NCBI RefSeq assembly: GCF_022129235.1
Contig: NZ_JADQAI010000008.1
Location: 62,001 to 126,000 of the forward strand
From: Psychrobacter sp. Ps6
Lineage (GTDB): Bacteria; Pseudomonadota; Gammaproteobacteria; Pseudomonadales; Moraxellaceae
Reading direction: 5' to 3'
DNA length: 64,000 nt
The translations under genes and the position numbers were made by a program. This document shows positions 29,629 through 40,019 of this stretch, in pieces (the stretch's first letter is position 1; the number at the start of each line of letters is the position of its first letter). Under the pieces are notes generated by a model that was not told where the DNA came from, did not search any database, and saw only the letters and a program-made list of their open reading frames with translations.

Positions 29629-29975
29629 ACAACGCAAGACTTTATCAGGTCTTAAGAGGGCCTGTATTCTCAGAAAAATCTCAAATGCTTGGCGACTCAC
29701 TTGGTGTGCAGGTATTTAAAGTTGACTCTAACGCTACTAAGCTTGAAGTCAAAAAAGCAGTTGAGTTGATGTTTGAAGGTGTTGAAGTTACTAAAGTAAA
29801 CACTTTGAATGTTAAAGGTAAGACAAAGCGTTTTGGTAAAAGCATCGGCCGTCGTAATGACTACAAAAAAGCCTATGTTACCTTAAAAGCTGGTCAAGAT
29901 GTACAAATGGCTGATGCTGGTGAAGACGTAGCGAACACTACTACTTCTACTAGTGAAACAGCGAATAACGAATAA
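29625..29975 (+). CDS. rplW: 50S ribosomal protein L23
   Basis: Sits at the tunnel exit and docks trigger factor and SRP. The standard fold runs about residues 1-95 ([39 protein letters not shown]). The 116 residues exceed the usual 95-100 because of an acidic, Thr/Ser-rich tail of about 20 residues ([14 protein letters not shown]), unusual for a ribosomal protein and probably disordered. Confidence 0.98.
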   Translation: MNNARLYQVLRGPVFSEKSQMLGDSLGVQVFKVDSNATKLEVKKAVELMFEGVEVTKVNTLNVKGKTKRFGKSIGRRNDYKKAYVTLKAGQDVQMADAGEDVANTTTSTSETANNE

Positions 29976-29986
29976 GGATTACACTC

Positions 29987-30814
29987 ATGCCTATCGTAAG
30001 AGCAAAGCCAACATCACCAGGCCGTCGTTTTGTTGAAAAAGTTGTGCATCCACACCTTTATAAAGGTCGTCCTTATGCAGCGCTTCTAGAATCAAAAAGT
30101 AAGTCAGGTGGTCGTAACAATAATGGTCGTATCACTACTCGTCACATTGGCGGTGGTCATAAGCAACATTATCGCATTATCGACTTCAAACGTACTAAAG
30201 ACAATATCCCAGCTGTGGTAGAGCGTATTGAATACGATCCTAACCGTACTGCACATATTGCATTACTTAAGTATGCTGATGGCGAACGTCGTTACATCAT
30301 CGCTGCTAAGAAACAAGCAGTTGGCGATACAGTAATGTCAGGCGAGACTTCTCCAATTCGTCCAGGTAACTGCTTACCGCTAAAAAACATCCCATTGGGT
30401 ACTGTGATTCACAATATCGAGCTTAAAATCGGTAAAGGTGCACAGATGGCTCGTTCTGCGGGTGCTAGCGTTCAGTTATTAGGCCGTGACGGTATCTATG
30501 CTATTCTACGTCTACGTTCAGGCGAAACACGCCGTGTACACGTAAACTGCCGTGCTGTTATTGGTGAAGTTTCTAACACTGAAAACAACTTGAAATCACT
30601 TGGTAAAGCTGGTGCTTCACGTTGGCGTGGTGTTCGTCCTTCAGTTCGTGGTGTCGCTATGAACCCGGTTGATCACCCACATGGTGGTGGTGAAGGTCGT
30701 AACAAAGGTCGCCATCCAACTAGCCCTTGGGGTCAGAAGTCTAAAGGACTTAAAACGCGTCATAACAAGCGTACTGACAACATGATCATCCGCCGTCGCG
30801 CCAAGAAGAAATAA
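29987..30814 (+). CDS. rplB: 50S ribosomal protein L2
   Basis: Needed for subunit association and peptidyl transferase. The 275-residue protein contains [22 protein letters not shown], the RNA-binding domain and the C-terminal [18 protein letters not shown] loop with the conserved histidine of the PHGGG motif. It has a basic tail ending RRRAKKK. Eleven bases follow rplW. Confidence 0.99.
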   Translation: MPIVRAKPTSPGRRFVEKVVHPHLYKGRPYAALLESKSKSGGRNNNGRITTRHIGGGHKQHYRIIDFKRTKDNIPAVVERIEYDPNRTAHIALLKYADGERRYIIAAKKQAVGDTVMSGETSPIRPGNCLPLKNIPLGTVIHNIELKIGKGAQMARSAGASVQLLGRDGIYAILRLRSGETRRVHVNCRAVIGEVSNTENNLKSLGKAGASRWRGVRPSVRGVAMNPVDHPHGGGEGRNKGRHPTSPWGQKSKGLKTRHNKRTDNMIIRRRAKKK

Positions 30815-30826
30815 AGGAAGAATTTC

Positions 30827-31102
30827 ATGCCTCGTTCATTGAAAAAAGGTCCATTCATAGACGCGCACTTATTTGCTAAAGTTGAGAATGCATTAGACAC
30901 CAACTCACGCAAGCCAATTAAAACTTGGTCGCGCCGCTCGATGATCCTACCACAAATGGTTGGCCTAACTTTATCTGTCCACAACGGCCGTACTCACGTA
31001 CCGGTTATCGTTAGTGAGCAGATGGTTGGTCATAAACTAGGTGAATTTGCCCCGACTCGTACGTATCGTGGTCATGGCATTGACAAAAAAGCTAAGAGAT
31101 AA
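30827..31102 (+). CDS. rpsS: 30S ribosomal protein S19
   Basis: Head protein of the 30S subunit, beside S13 and the A-site tRNA. The 91-residue, full-length protein begins [14 protein letters not shown] and contains [24 protein letters not shown] and [20 protein letters not shown] precedes the start. Confidence 0.99.
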   Translation: MPRSLKKGPFIDAHLFAKVENALDTNSRKPIKTWSRRSMILPQMVGLTLSVHNGRTHVPVIVSEQMVGHKLGEFAPTRTYRGHGIDKKAKR

Positions 31103-31112
31103 GGTGCTTACC

Positions 31113-31442
31113 ATGGAAGTAACTGCAAAATTACGCGGTGCCGCCATATCGGCACAAAAAGTTAGACTCGTTGCTGATGAAGTTCGTGGCAAATCTATTG
31201 AGCGTGCTTTGGATATCCTAACGTATAGCAATAAAAAAGGCGCTGTTTTTGTTAAGAAATGTCTTAACTCAGCCATCGCCAATGCCGAACATAATCACGG
31301 CCTAGATATCGACGACCTTAAAGTCGCTACTATCTATGTTGATGAAGGCATTACGCTAAAACGTATCCTACCACGTGCCAAAGGTCGCGCTGATCGTATC
31401 AGCAAGCGTACTTGTCACATCACTATAAAGGTAGGAGAATAA
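31113..31442 (+). CDS. rplV: 50S ribosomal protein L22
   Basis: Lines the exit tunnel with its beta-hairpin loop. I start it at ATG 31113 (109 residues, [20 protein letters not shown]), which matches the family; an in-frame ATG at 31041 lies inside rpsS. The loop [21 protein letters not shown] is present. It lies 10 bases after rpsS and 3 before rpsC. Confidence 0.98.
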   Translation: MEVTAKLRGAAISAQKVRLVADEVRGKSIERALDILTYSNKKGAVFVKKCLNSAIANAEHNHGLDIDDLKVATIYVDEGITLKRILPRAKGRADRISKRTCHITIKVGE

Positions 31443-31445
31443 GTT

Positions 31446-32174
31446 ATGGGTCAAAAAGTACATCCAATCGGAATTCGTCTTGGTGTTGTAAAAAAGCATA
31501 ATGCAAACTGGTATGCTAACCCTAAACAATACTCAGAATACCTAATTAACGACATTCAAGTCCGTGAATATTTACGCAAAAAGCTAGATAACGCAATGAT
31601 CAGCAACATCATGATCGAGCGTCCTACTGGCGCTGCTAAGATTACCATCGCCACTGCGCGCCCTGGTATCGTTATCGGTAAGAAAGGCGAAGATATCGAA
31701 AGACTTCAAAAAGAATTGACCAAAATTATGGGCGTACCTGCTCAGGTCAACATTGAAGAAATCACGTCACCTGACCTTGATGCACGTTTGGTAGCAGAAG
31801 GTATCAGTAGCCAGCTTGAGCGTCGTGTTATGTTCCGTCGTGCGATGAAGCGCGCCGTACAAAACAGCATGCGTTCTGGTGCTAAAGGTATTAAAGTTGA
31901 GCTGTCTGGTCGTCTTGGCGGTGCTGAGATTGCTCGTAGCGAATGGTATCGTGAAGGCCGTGTGCCATTGCATACACTTCGTGCTGATATTGACTATGCG
32001 TCAATTCGTGCAGAGACAACTTACGGCACCATCGGTGTTAAAGTTTGGATTTTCCGCGGAGAGATCCTTGACGGTATGAACAGTGTTTATAATCCCGTCA
32101 AAGAAGAGCAGACTCGTGCGCCAAAACGCCGTGGTCGCGGAAACGGAAACCGTCGAAACTCAGACAGAGGTTAA
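31446..32174 (+). CDS. rpsC: 30S ribosomal protein S3
   Basis: Forms part of the mRNA entry site and its helicase. The N-terminal [14 protein letters not shown], the KH domain [15 protein letters not shown] and the C-terminal domain with [21 protein letters not shown] are normal. The 242 residues end in an R/G/N-rich tail ([16 protein letters not shown]) slightly longer than E. coli S3. Confidence 0.99.
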   Translation: MGQKVHPIGIRLGVVKKHNANWYANPKQYSEYLINDIQVREYLRKKLDNAMISNIMIERPTGAAKITIATARPGIVIGKKGEDIERLQKELTKIMGVPAQVNIEEITSPDLDARLVAEGISSQLERRVMFRRAMKRAVQNSMRSGAKGIKVELSGRLGGAEIARSEWYREGRVPLHTLRADIDYASIRAETTYGTIGVKVWIFRGEILDGMNSVYNPVKEEQTRAPKRRGRGNGNRRNSDRG

Positions 32175-32177
32175 ACT

Positions 32178-32591
32178 ATGTTACAGCCAAAACGTACCAA
32201 GTTTCGTAAAATGCACAAAGGTCGTAACACTGGGCTAGCTCATCGTGGAAGCACCGTTGCATTCGGACAAATTGGTCTAAAATCATTGACGCGCGGTCGT
32301 ATGACAGCTCGTCAAATCGAAGCAGCACGTCGTACCATCACTCGTAAAATTAAGCGTGGCGGTAAGATTTGGATTCGTGTATTCCCAGACAAGCCTATTA
32401 CCAACAAACCATTAGAAGTACGTATGGGTAAAGGTAAAGGTCCAGTTGAGTATTGGGTATGCGAAATCAAGCCTGGTAAAGTGCTATATGAAATTGAAGG
32501 GGTGCCAGAAGAGCTTGCACGTGAAGCTTTCACGCTTGCTGCAGCAAAACTGCCCTTTAAAACTACCATTGTTAAGCGGACGATAATGTAA
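32178..32591 (+). CDS. rplP: 50S ribosomal protein L16
   Basis: Organises the A-site tRNA region of the large subunit. The 137-residue, full-length protein starts [17 protein letters not shown] and contains [32 protein letters not shown] and [12 protein letters not shown]. The stop overlaps the rpmC ATG by one base (TAATG). Confidence 0.99.
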   Translation: MLQPKRTKFRKMHKGRNTGLAHRGSTVAFGQIGLKSLTRGRMTARQIEAARRTITRKIKRGGKIWIRVFPDKPITNKPLEVRMGKGKGPVEYWVCEIKPGKVLYEIEGVPEELAREAFTLAAAKLPFKTTIVKRTIM

Positions 32592-32788
32592 TGAAGATCA
32601 GTGAATTACGTGATAAATCATTAGAAGAACTGACCCAGTTACTTGATGAAAAGCAACTTGATGCTTTCCGTATTCGTATGGCTAAAGCAACTGGTCAGTT
32701 GGGTAATACCCATGAAGTCAGAGGCAATCGTCGCACGATTGCTCAGCTTCAGACTTTGATCAACGAGAAACAACGAGGCGACTCATGA
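32591..32788 (+). CDS. rpmC: 50S ribosomal protein L29
   Basis: A small helical protein at the tunnel exit near L23. The 65 residues include the family pattern [25 protein letters not shown] and [14 protein letters not shown]. It overlaps rplP by one base and rpsQ by four. Confidence 0.97.
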   Translation: MKISELRDKSLEELTQLLDEKQLDAFRIRMAKATGQLGNTHEVRGNRRTIAQLQTLINEKQRGDS

Positions 32789-33060
32789 GCGATAACAATC
32801 AAACAGCTACCAATGCTAGCGTATTGACAGGACGAGTTGTCAGCGACAAGATGGACAAGTCCATCACAGTTTTGATTGAGCGTCTGGTTCGTCATCCTTT
32901 GTATGGCAAACAGCTTCGTCGTTCTACTAAAATCAAAGCACATGATGAGAACAACGTTTGCCAACAAGGCGACCTTGTCCGTATCAAAGAAACGCGTCCA
33001 ATCTCAAAAACTAAGTCTTGGACTTTAGTTGATGTGGTTGAAAAAGTAGAAAAAATCTAA
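32785..33060 (+). CDS. rpsQ: 30S ribosomal protein S17
   Basis: Primary 16S rRNA-binding protein with an OB fold. The 91 residues include [20 protein letters not shown] and [23 protein letters not shown]. It is the last gene of the S10 block: a promoter-bearing spacer of 183 bases follows. Confidence 0.98.
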   Translation: MSDNNQTATNASVLTGRVVSDKMDKSITVLIERLVRHPLYGKQLRRSTKIKAHDENNVCQQGDLVRIKETRPISKTKSWTLVDVVEKVEKI

Positions 33061-33065
33061 GTAAA

Positions 33066-33094
33066 TTGCATTAAAAGCCAGAAGCTGTTAAAAT
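33066..33094 (+). promoter_or_regulatory. promoter of the spc operon with extended -10
   Basis: TTGCAT (33066-33071), a 17-base spacer and TAAAAT (33089-33094) preceded by TGT, giving an extended -10. It lies between rpsQ and rplN, the same place as the spc promoter in E. coli, so the S10 and spc groups can be transcribed separately. Confidence 0.7.
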
Positions 33095-33243
33095 AGCCGC
33101 CTTTTTAAGGATGCTGATTGCGCCGAGCGTATATCACTCACATTAAGAGTAAGTCGCGGTTATTTATATTAAAATGCCGTCCTACTCATTCTGTGCTAGC
33201 GGCAGCAACTGGTTTTTATTGCTCATACGTGTGGAGTAACGCT

Positions 33244-33612
33244 ATGATTCAGGTTGAGTCAATGCTGGAAGTTGCAGACAATAGCGGTGCAAGGCGAGTT
33301 CAGTGCATTAAAGTACTGGGTGGTTCTCATCGTCGTTATGCATCAGTTGGCGACATTATTAAAGTAACGGTTAAAGAAGCCATTCCTCGTGGTCGTGTTA
33401 AAAAAGGCGACGTGATGAATGCAGTAGTTGTACGCACCAAAAAAGGCGTTCGTCGTCCAGATGGTTCTGTGTTACGTTTTGATGACAATGCTGCGGTATT
33501 GTTGAACCAAAACAAAGCGCCGATTGCAACTCGTATTTTTGGACCGGTAACTCGTGAACTACGTGGTGATCAGTTTATGAAAATTGTATCACTAGCACCA
33601 GAAGTATTGTGA
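33244..33612 (+). CDS. rplN: 50S ribosomal protein L14
   Basis: Forms an intersubunit bridge and binds RsfS. The ATG at 33244 gives 122 residues, [20 protein letters not shown], exactly the family start; upstream in-frame codons are leader. Contains [20 protein letters not shown] and the end [12 protein letters not shown]. First gene of the spc operon. Confidence 0.99.
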   Translation: MIQVESMLEVADNSGARRVQCIKVLGGSHRRYASVGDIIKVTVKEAIPRGRVKKGDVMNAVVVRTKKGVRRPDGSVLRFDDNAAVLLNQNKAPIATRIFGPVTRELRGDQFMKIVSLAPEVL

Positions 33613-33620
33613 GGTAATCC

Positions 33621-33938
33621 ATGTCAAAATTACGTAAAGGCGATACAGTTATCGTGATTGCTGGGAAAGACAAAGGCAAGCAAGGTACTGTACAAGCTGT
33701 AAAAAACGATCGTATTAAAGTTGAAGGCATTAATATTGTCACTAAACATCAGAAGCCAAATCAGGCAACTGGCGTTGAAGGTGGCATCCTTAAGCAAGAA
33801 GCTTTTCTGCATATCTCAAATGTCGCAATCTTAAATGCGCAAACCCAAAAAGCAGACCGTATTACTTATCAGTTTGGCGAAGACGGCAAGAAACAACGCG
33901 TCTATCGTTCAAACGGTGAAGTAGTGGCGACTGCGTAA
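33621..33938 (+). CDS. rplX: 50S ribosomal protein L24
   Basis: Assembly-initiating large-subunit protein with a KOW motif (KGDTVIVIAGKDKGKQG). 105 residues, full length, with VEGINIVTKHQKPN and HISNVAI. Eight bases follow rplN. Confidence 0.98.
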   Translation: MSKLRKGDTVIVIAGKDKGKQGTVQAVKNDRIKVEGINIVTKHQKPNQATGVEGGILKQEAFLHISNVAILNAQTQKADRITYQFGEDGKKQRVYRSNGEVVATA

Positions 33939-33953
33939 GACACTAAGGGTGTA

Positions 33954-34496
33954 ATGGTAATGGCAAGATTAAAATCTTTATATAACGATAAATTAAAGCA
34001 GCAAATCAAAGAAGATCTTGGTTTGGACAATGTGATGCAAGTGCCTAAAATCACTAAAATCACACTTAACATGGGTGTAGGCGGCGCGTCTCAAGACAAG
34101 AAATTGCTTGAAGGTGCTGTAGCTGACATGACCGCGATTGCTGGTCAAAAACCTGTTGTCACCAAAGCGCGTAAATCAGTTGCTGGCTTTAAGATTCGTG
34201 AAGAATGGCCAATTGGCTGTAAAGTAACGCTACGCGGTGAGCAAATGTACGAATTTTTAGATCGTCTCGTTGCCATTGCAATTCCTCGTATTCGTGATTT
34301 CCGCGGTTTTTCACCTAAAGCCTTTGACGGACGTGGTAACTACTCATTGGGTATTAAAGAACAGATCGTATTCCCAGAAGTAGATTTTGACAAGATTGAC
34401 CGTATCCGTGGTATGGATGTGACAATTACCACGTCAGCTCAATCTGATGAAGAAGGTCGTGCGTTGCTTAAAGCATTCGGCTTCCCATTTAAATAA
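33954..34496 (+). CDS. rplE: 50S ribosomal protein L5
   Basis: Binds 5S rRNA and contacts P-site tRNA. Two starts are possible: ATG 33954 ([12 protein letters not shown], 180 residues) has AAGG five bases away, while ATG 33960 matches the family N-terminus (MARLKSLY). Conserved parts are [51 protein letters not shown] and DVTITTSA. Confidence 0.98.
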   Translation: MVMARLKSLYNDKLKQQIKEDLGLDNVMQVPKITKITLNMGVGGASQDKKLLEGAVADMTAIAGQKPVVTKARKSVAGFKIREEWPIGCKVTLRGEQMYEFLDRLVAIAIPRIRDFRGFSPKAFDGRGNYSLGIKEQIVFPEVDFDKIDRIRGMDVTITTSAQSDEEGRALLKAFGFPFK

Positions 34497-34508
34497 GGTA
34501 AAGACGTT

Positions 34509-34814
34509 ATGGCAAAGAAGAGCATGATTAACCGCGAATTAAAACGCGAAAAAATGGTTGCTAAATATGCTGAAAAGCGTATCAAGCTAAAAGAAACTAT
34601 CAGTGATATGACTGCAAGTGACGAAGCTCGTATGGAAGCGATGTTAGAGCTACAAGCTCTTCCACGCAACTCATCACCAGTACGTCTGCGTAATCGTTGT
34701 GCTATCACCGGTCGTCCTCACGGTTACTTCCGCAAGTTTGGCTTATCACGCAATATGCTGCGTGAGCGTGTCATGCAAGGCGATGTGCCTGGTGTTCGTA
34801 AAGCAAGCTGGTAA
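34509..34814 (+). CDS. rpsN: 30S ribosomal protein S14
   Basis: Head protein of the small subunit. The 101-residue form lacks the CxxC pairs, so this is the zinc-free (C-minus) long type: [28 protein letters not shown] and [19 protein letters not shown]. Twelve bases follow rplE. Confidence 0.98.
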   Translation: MAKKSMINRELKREKMVAKYAEKRIKLKETISDMTASDEARMEAMLELQALPRNSSPVRLRNRCAITGRPHGYFRKFGLSRNMLRERVMQGDVPGVRKASW

Positions 34815-34825
34815 GGAGTAACTAT

Positions 34826-35224
34826 ATGAGTATGCAAGATACCGTTGGGGATATGCTAACCCGTATCCGTAACGCACAAATGGCTAACAAAGTATCGGTA
34901 GCAATGCCGAGCTCTAAATTACGTAAATCAATTGCTGATTTGCTAGTTAGCGAAGGTTATGTGGCGAGCGCCGTTGTTACTGAGCAAGAAAACAACAAAG
35001 CAACCCTTACTATTGAATTAAAATATTTCGAAGGCCGTGCGGTTATCGAAACTATTCAACGTTATAGCCGCCCTGGTCTTCGCCAGTTCCGCGGTAAAGA
35101 CGAAATCCCTACTGTTAAGCAAGGTATGGGTGTTGCTATCGTATCGACTAGCCAAGGTATCATGAGCGATCGTGCTGCACGCGCTGCTGGTATCGGTGGT
35201 GAAATCGTTGCATTTGTAGCGTAA
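34826..35224 (+). CDS. rpsH: 30S ribosomal protein S8
   Basis: Central-domain 16S rRNA-binding protein that represses the spc operon in enterics. The 132 residues include [31 protein letters not shown] and the C-terminal [25 protein letters not shown]. It is followed by an unusual 176-base gap with a terminator-like hairpin. Confidence 0.99.
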   Translation: MSMQDTVGDMLTRIRNAQMANKVSVAMPSSKLRKSIADLLVSEGYVASAVVTEQENNKATLTIELKYFEGRAVIETIQRYSRPGLRQFRGKDEIPTVKQGMGVAIVSTSQGIMSDRAARAAGIGGEIVAFVA

Positions 35225-35327
35225 GCTATACGACGATGAAGTCTATTTGATGTTTGTTAGGCTTCTATCGATTGAGTAATGTTGAATTATTTCAAATTGA
35301 TAGGTGTCTAACACAGTCAACTATGCT

Positions 35328-35360
35328 AAACTAACACGCTTTTTAGCCTGTTAGTTTTTT
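35328..35360 (+). terminator. terminator-like hairpin inside the spc operon
   Basis: Nine-base arms AAACTAACA (35328-35336) and TGTTAGTTT (35349-35357), a twelve-base loop and six T at 35355-35360. It lies between rpsH and rplF, genes usually separated by a few bases. The stem is AT-rich, so termination would be partial at most. A weak promoter-like TTGATA (35297-35302) with TATGCT (35322-35327) lies just before it. Confidence 0.5.
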
Positions 35361-35400
35361 CGCTAATATAAAGAAGTTAAATTTTTTAAGGAATATTCCT

Positions 35401-35934
35401 ATGTCTCGTGTGGCTAAAGCCCCAGTGACGCTGCCAAATGGCGTAAGCGTTACTTTGAACGATCGGCAGGTCGAAGTTAAAGGCAAGAACGGTACTATGT
35501 CTTTACACCTGCATGAATTGGTCGAGCTGAAACAGGAAGATGATGCTATCATTTTCTCACCTGCAGTCGATTCAAAAGAAGCTATGATGCACACTGGCAC
35601 CATGCGCGCTCTTATTAACAACTACGTTAAAGGCGTGAATGAAGGCTTTGAAAGACGTCTTCAGTTAATTGGTGTTGGTTATCGCGCACAAGTCGCTGGT
35701 AACAAAGTAACCTTAAACGTGGGTTACTCTCATCCAGTAGAGTATACGTTACCTGAAGGTGTGTCAGCTGAAACCCCAACGCAAACTGAAATTGTTTTGA
35801 AATCAAATGATAAACAGCAGCTTGGTCAAGCAGCGGCTAACATCCGTGGTTTCCGCCCACCTGAGCCTTATAAGGGTAAAGGTATTCGTTATAGTGACGA
35901 GCATGTGATTCGCAAAGAAGCTAAGAAAAAATAA
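35401..35934 (+). CDS. rplF: 50S ribosomal protein L6
   Basis: Two-domain protein near the factor-binding site. The 177 residues open [16 protein letters not shown] and contain [33 protein letters not shown], and the C-terminal motif [22 protein letters not shown] precedes the start after the long spacer. Confidence 0.99.
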   Translation: MSRVAKAPVTLPNGVSVTLNDRQVEVKGKNGTMSLHLHELVELKQEDDAIIFSPAVDSKEAMMHTGTMRALINNYVKGVNEGFERRLQLIGVGYRAQVAGNKVTLNVGYSHPVEYTLPEGVSAETPTQTEIVLKSNDKQQLGQAAANIRGFRPPEPYKGKGIRYSDEHVIRKEAKKK

Positions 35935-35945
35935 GGTGAGTTGAA

Positions 35946-36296
35946 ATGTTTGATAAAAAAGCAGCTCGTCTGCGTCGAGCTAAGAAAACACGCGCACATA
36001 TCCGTTTCTTAGGCGTTCATCGCTTAACGGTTAATCGCACGTCAAAACATATTTATGCCCAGATTATCTCTCCAAATGGTGGTGAAGTGATTGCTCAGGC
36101 ATCTACCTTAGACAGCAGCTTGCGTTCAGGCGCGACTGGTAATGCTGATTCAGCAACGTCTGTAGGCCAAATGATCGCAGAACGCGCAAAAGCAGCTGGT
36201 ATTACTAAAGTTGCCTTTGACCGTAGTGGTTTCAAATATCATGGTCGAGTTAAAGCTTTAGCAGAAGCTGCTCGCGAAAACGGATTGGAGTTTTAA
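35946..36296 (+). CDS. rplR: 50S ribosomal protein L18
   Basis: Binds 5S rRNA in the central protuberance. The 116 residues include a basic N-terminus ([16 protein letters not shown]), [14 protein letters not shown], and the C-terminal [29 protein letters not shown]. Eleven bases follow rplF. Confidence 0.98.
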   Translation: MFDKKAARLRRAKKTRAHIRFLGVHRLTVNRTSKHIYAQIISPNGGEVIAQASTLDSSLRSGATGNADSATSVGQMIAERAKAAGITKVAFDRSGFKYHGRVKALAEAARENGLEF

Positions 36297-36298
36297 TC

Positions 36299-36814
36299 AT
36301 GGCTAGAAATGATAAAAATGATAAAAATGAACAGACTGACGGTCTAGTAGAACGCTTAGTTACCGTTGATCGCGTTGCAAAAGTTGTTAAAGGTGGTCGT
36401 ATTTTCTCTTTCACTGCGTTGACCGTAGTGGGTGATGGCAATGGTCGTGTTGGTTTTGGTCGTGGTAAAGCGCGTGAAGTGCCTGCTGCTATCCAAAAAG
36501 CACTAGAAGCTGCCAAACGTAATATGATTACTGTTGAGCTAAATGATGCAACTTTGCATCATCCGATCAAAGCACGTCATGGTGCTAGTAAAGTCTACAT
36601 GCAGCCTGCTTCTGAAGGTACTGGCGTAATCGCTGGTGGCGCAATGCGTGCTGTACTAGAAGTTGCTGGTGTCAAAAATGTTTTGACTAAATGTTATGGT
36701 TCTACCAATACTGCTAACGTTGTTCGTGCAACGTTTAACGGTTTACGTGATATGTCAACTCCAGAGAAGATGGCAGCTAAACGTGGTAAATCTGTAGACG
36801 AAATCTTGGGTTAA
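36299..36814 (+). CDS. rpsE: 30S ribosomal protein S5
   Basis: Involved in decoding fidelity. The 171 residues include [40 protein letters not shown] and [19 protein letters not shown] short hydrophilic repeat NDKNDKNEQ lies at the N-terminus. It begins two bases after rplR. Confidence 0.99.
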   Translation: MARNDKNDKNEQTDGLVERLVTVDRVAKVVKGGRIFSFTALTVVGDGNGRVGFGRGKAREVPAAIQKALEAAKRNMITVELNDATLHHPIKARHGASKVYMQPASEGTGVIAGGAMRAVLEVAGVKNVLTKCYGSTNTANVVRATFNGLRDMSTPEKMAAKRGKSVDEILG

Positions 36815-36834
36815 CTTAGACTAGGTGAGTTACG

Positions 36835-37014
36835 ATGAAAAAAATGAAAGTCACTCAATTTAAATCGGGTGCCCATCGCCTAAAGAGCCACAAAGCGAGC
36901 TTGAAAGGATTGGGTTTACGCCGCATTAATCACACTGTTGTAGTAGAAGATACTCCTTCAACACGTGGCATGGTTAATCGCGTTAACTACATGGTAAAAG
37001 TGGAGGAAGCGTAA
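36835..37014 (+). CDS. rpmD: 50S ribosomal protein L30
   Basis: A short gene of 59 codons, between rpsE and rplO as in other spc operons. The protein reads [16 protein letters not shown] at its start, then [20 protein letters not shown] and ends with [14 protein letters not shown], the L30 fold. AGGTGAG at 36822-36828 is the ribosome site. Its TAA overlaps the rplO ATG by one base. Confidence 0.97.
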   Translation: MKKMKVTQFKSGAHRLKSHKASLKGLGLRRINHTVVVEDTPSTRGMVNRVNYMVKVEEA

Positions 37015-37454
37015 TGGGTCTTAGATTAAATGAATTATCACCAGGTGTTGGTGCAAAGAAAACTGCCCAACGTCGTGGTCGTGGTATCGGTTCAGGTCTT
37101 GGTAAAACTGGTGGTCGTGGTGTAAAAGGTCAGAAATCTCGTTCAGGTTCTAGCATTCGCTCAGGATTTGAAGGTGGTCAAATGCCTTTATATCGCCGTC
37201 TACCAAAATTTGGTTTTACTAGTAAACTGGCTATGAAGACTGCCGAAGTACGTCTTTCTGAACTGAATAAAATTGAAGGCGATGTAGTTAGCCTTGAAAC
37301 ACTTAAAGCTGCTAACCTTATCCGCCACGATATGAAACGTGCTCGTGTAATGCTATCAGGCGAAGTCACTAAAGCTTATACCTTTAAAGGTATCAAAGTG
37401 ACTAAAGGTGCTAAGCAAGCAATCGAAGCTGCTGGTGGTAGCATCGAGGAGTAG
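37014..37454 (+). CDS. rplO: 50S ribosomal protein L15
   Basis: Late-assembly protein. The 146 residues include [53 protein letters not shown] and a C-terminal [15 protein letters not shown]. Translationally coupled to rpmD (one-base overlap); secY follows. Confidence 0.99.
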   Translation: MGLRLNELSPGVGAKKTAQRRGRGIGSGLGKTGGRGVKGQKSRSGSSIRSGFEGGQMPLYRRLPKFGFTSKLAMKTAEVRLSELNKIEGDVVSLETLKAANLIRHDMKRARVMLSGEVTKAYTFKGIKVTKGAKQAIEAAGGSIEE

Positions 37455-37458
37455 TAAC

Positions 37459-38805
37459 GTGTCAAAACAATCAATGTCATCGGCTGGTATACCGCTTAAT
37501 CCATTCGCCTTTATACGCAAGTATGATGAGTTATGGTCGCGTTTATTATTCTTAATCGGCGCATTGATTGTTTATCGTTTAGGGTCGCACATTCCAGTGC
37601 CGGGTATTAATCCGGTTAATCTGGCTGATCTGTTTTCGCGCAACGAAAATACCATCTTGAGCATGTTTAATATGTTCTCAGGTGGTGCGCTAGAGCGTAT
37701 GTCTATTATGGCGCTTGGTATTATGCCATATATCTCAGCATCGATTATCGTACAGATGATGTCTGCAGTATTGCCATCGCTTGAAGCTCTCAAGAAAGAG
37801 GGTGAAGCGGGACGACGCAAGCTGAACAAGTATACCCGTCAAGGAACGCTTGCTTTAGCACTAGTACAGTCATTAGGAATGTGTGCTGGCTTAATCAGCC
37901 AAAATCTTACCTTATCATCTGGTTTGACTTTCTATATTCCAGCCGTTACTTCATTGGTAGCGGGCGCAATGTTCTTAATGTGGCTTGGTGAGCAGATTAC
38001 GGAACGCGGCGTTGGTAATGGTATATCAATGCTCATTTTTGCGAGTATTGTTGCTGGTACGCCAGGTATGATTTCGCAATCTATCGAACAGGTCAATCAA
38101 GGTCAAATGAACTTGATTGTACTATTTATTTTTGTATTGTTAGGCATCGCGGTCACTGCAGGTATCGTTTATATTGAACGTGCTCAGCGCCGTGTTCCTG
38201 TCAACTATGCACAGAAGCAACAGCAAGGTCGCAAAATCTATGCTCAGCAGCAGTCACATCTGCCGTTGAAGCTCAACATGGCAGGGGTTATCCCAGCTAT
38301 TTTTGCCAGTTCTTTGTTGCTGTTTCCAGCAAGTTTAGGGCAATGGGTTGGTCAATCAACTGATCCTACCTTCGTACAAAAAATACTACAAAATATGGCA
38401 TTGGTACTGTCTCCTGGACAACCGCTATATTTAGTACTGTTTGGCGCAATGATTATTTTCTTCTGTTATTTTTATACGGCACTAGTATTTAGTCCACGTG
38501 AAGTAGCAGAGAACCTTAAACGTAGTGGTGCGTATATCCCAGGTATTCGCCCCGGACAACAAACTCAGCGTTACCTCGATCATGTATTAAACCGACTGAC
38601 CTTTATTGGCGCGATGTATATGACGGTTATTTGTTTAATGCCAATGGTCGTCCAGTCATCGTTTGGTGTACCGTTTCAACTTGGTGGTACGTCGCTACTG
38701 ATTATGGTGGTTGTGGTAATGGATTTCATCTCGCAGATTCAAGCGCATTTGATGACCCATCAATATCATGATCAGACGTTAATTCAATCGCCCACTCAAC
38801 CTTAA
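37459..38805 (+). CDS. secY: preprotein translocase subunit SecY
   Basis: Forms the protein-conducting channel of the Sec system with SecE and SecG. Ten membrane segments; landmarks are [17 protein letters not shown] in the first helix, [30 protein letters not shown], and cytoplasmic loop 5 ([23 protein letters not shown]). I place the start at GTG 37459, seven bases after GAGGAG, giving 448 residues; ATG 37474 is an alternative. It lies five bases after rplO, as usual for spc operons. Confidence 0.97.
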   Translation: MSKQSMSSAGIPLNPFAFIRKYDELWSRLLFLIGALIVYRLGSHIPVPGINPVNLADLFSRNENTILSMFNMFSGGALERMSIMALGIMPYISASIIVQMMSAVLPSLEALKKEGEAGRRKLNKYTRQGTLALALVQSLGMCAGLISQNLTLSSGLTFYIPAVTSLVAGAMFLMWLGEQITERGVGNGISMLIFASIVAGTPGMISQSIEQVNQGQMNLIVLFIFVLLGIAVTAGIVYIERAQRRVPVNYAQKQQQGRKIYAQQQSHLPLKLNMAGVIPAIFASSLLLFPASLGQWVGQSTDPTFVQKILQNMALVLSPGQPLYLVLFGAMIIFFCYFYTALVFSPREVAENLKRSGAYIPGIRPGQQTQRYLDHVLNRLTFIGAMYMTVICLMPMVVQSSFGVPFQLGGTSLLIMVVVVMDFISQIQAHLMTHQYHDQTLIQSPTQP

Positions 38806-38835
38806 TGAGCGGTACGATATTTCAAGGAGCATGCT

Positions 38836-38952
38836 ATGAAAGTTCAAGCATCAGTTAAAAAGATTTGTGGTAGCTGTAAAGTTGTGCGCCGTAAAGGCCG
38901 TGTACATATTATCTGTACAGCAGAACCGCGCCACAAGCAACGTCAAGGTTAA
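38836..38952 (+). CDS. rpmJ: 50S ribosomal protein L36
   Basis: A 38-codon gene: [20 protein letters not shown] and then [18 protein letters not shown]. The zinc ligands Cys11, Cys14, Cys27 and His33 are all present, so this is the zinc-binding (C-plus) form, usual behind secY. AAGGAG (38824-38829) is its ribosome site. It ends the spc group; a 252-base spacer follows. Confidence 0.97.
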   Translation: MKVQASVKKICGSCKVVRRKGRVHIICTAEPRHKQRQG

Positions 38953-39013
38953 TATTTGATAGCATGAGTTTTTTAACTTTTGTTACCAAATAAATTAATA
39001 CTTGAAAAATAAC

Positions 39014-39035
39014 GGCGGATGGGATATCATCCGCC
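39014..39035 (+). terminator. hairpin after rpmJ
   Basis: Eight-base perfect arms GGCGGATG and CATCCGCC with a six-base loop, but no T-run, so it may be a processing or pause site rather than a rho-independent terminator. Confidence 0.45.
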
Positions 39036-39037
39036 AC

Positions 39038-39067
39038 TTGCCGTGTTTATGCAGAATGTTTTATAAT
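39038..39067 (+). promoter_or_regulatory. promoter of the alpha operon
   Basis: TTGCCG (39038-39043), an 18-base spacer and a perfect TATAAT (39062-39067), just after the rpmJ hairpin. It would start the rpsM-rpsK-rpsD-rpoA-rplQ message with a leader of about 130 bases. Confidence 0.6.
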
Positions 39068-39204
39068 GTTTTCGATCGATAGGCTTTCAACTAAGTCAAA
39101 AGAACGACTATCATTATAAAAAATCTAGTATTAACAGCAACAAATCTGAAGAATAATGCCTTATTGATAAATAACGCTTATTTTTCTTTAATGGAGAGAA
39201 ATCA

Positions 39205-39561
39205 ATGGCTCGTATTGCCGGCGTAAACATTCCGGATAATAAGCATGCTGTTATTTCACTAACTTACATCTTTGGTGTAGGTCGTACCACTGCTCAGAAA
39301 ATCTTAGAAGCAGTTGGCATTGCCCCTACTACTAAAGTTAGTCAGTTAGATGATACACAGTTAGATGCTATCCGTGCACAAGTTGCAAATTACATGACTG
39401 AAGGTGACCTTCGTCGTGAAGTTTCAATGAATATTAAGCGTTTAGTTGATCTTGGTTGTTACCGTGGCATCCGCCATCGTCGTAACCTACCAGTTAGAGG
39501 TCAGAACACCAAGAACAACGCTCGTACTCGCAAGGGTCCGACACGTCCTCTCAAAAGATAA
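39205..39561 (+). CDS. rpsM: 30S ribosomal protein S13
   Basis: Head protein that contacts the P-site tRNA and bridges to the large subunit. The 118 residues begin [21 protein letters not shown] with a helix-two-turn-helix region, and end in the basic tail [27 protein letters not shown] precedes the start. First gene of the alpha operon. Confidence 0.99.
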   Translation: MARIAGVNIPDNKHAVISLTYIFGVGRTTAQKILEAVGIAPTTKVSQLDDTQLDAIRAQVANYMTEGDLRREVSMNIKRLVDLGCYRGIRHRRNLPVRGQNTKNNARTRKGPTRPLKR

Positions 39562-39581
39562 TTAACTTAGGAAGCTAAAAG

Positions 39582-39971
39582 ATGGCAAAAGACACTCGTA
39601 GTCGCAAAAAGGTGACTCGTCGTTCAGTATCGGAGGGCATCGCCCATATCCATGCGTCTTTTAATAACACCATTGTTACGATTACCGATCGTCAAGGTAA
39701 TGCATTGGCTTGGGCCACTTCAGGTGGACAAGGCTTCCGTGGTTCACGTAAATCTACACCATTTGCAGCTCAGGTTGCAGCTGAAGTCGCTGGTAAAGCG
39801 GCTCAAGAATATGGTGTTAAGAATATCGACGTTTTGGTCAAAGGACCAGGACCGGGTCGTGAGTCTGCGGTAAGAGCACTAGGTGCATTGGGTTATAAAG
39901 TTAACAGCATCTCTGATGTAACCCCAATCCCACACAATGGTTGCCGTGCGCCGAAAAAGCGCCGCGTCTAA
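39582..39971 (+). CDS. rpsK: 30S ribosomal protein S11
   Basis: Platform protein near the E-site mRNA. 129 residues, with [40 protein letters not shown] and the end [16 protein letters not shown], all conserved. It lies 20 bases after rpsM. Confidence 0.99.
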   Translation: MAKDTRSRKKVTRRSVSEGIAHIHASFNNTIVTITDRQGNALAWATSGGQGFRGSRKSTPFAAQVAAEVAGKAAQEYGVKNIDVLVKGPGPGRESAVRALGALGYKVNSISDVTPIPHNGCRAPKKRRV

Positions 39972-40019
39972 TATTAAAGACGAAGCTTTTTATCCCAAAA
40001 GCTTATAGGAGACATAACA

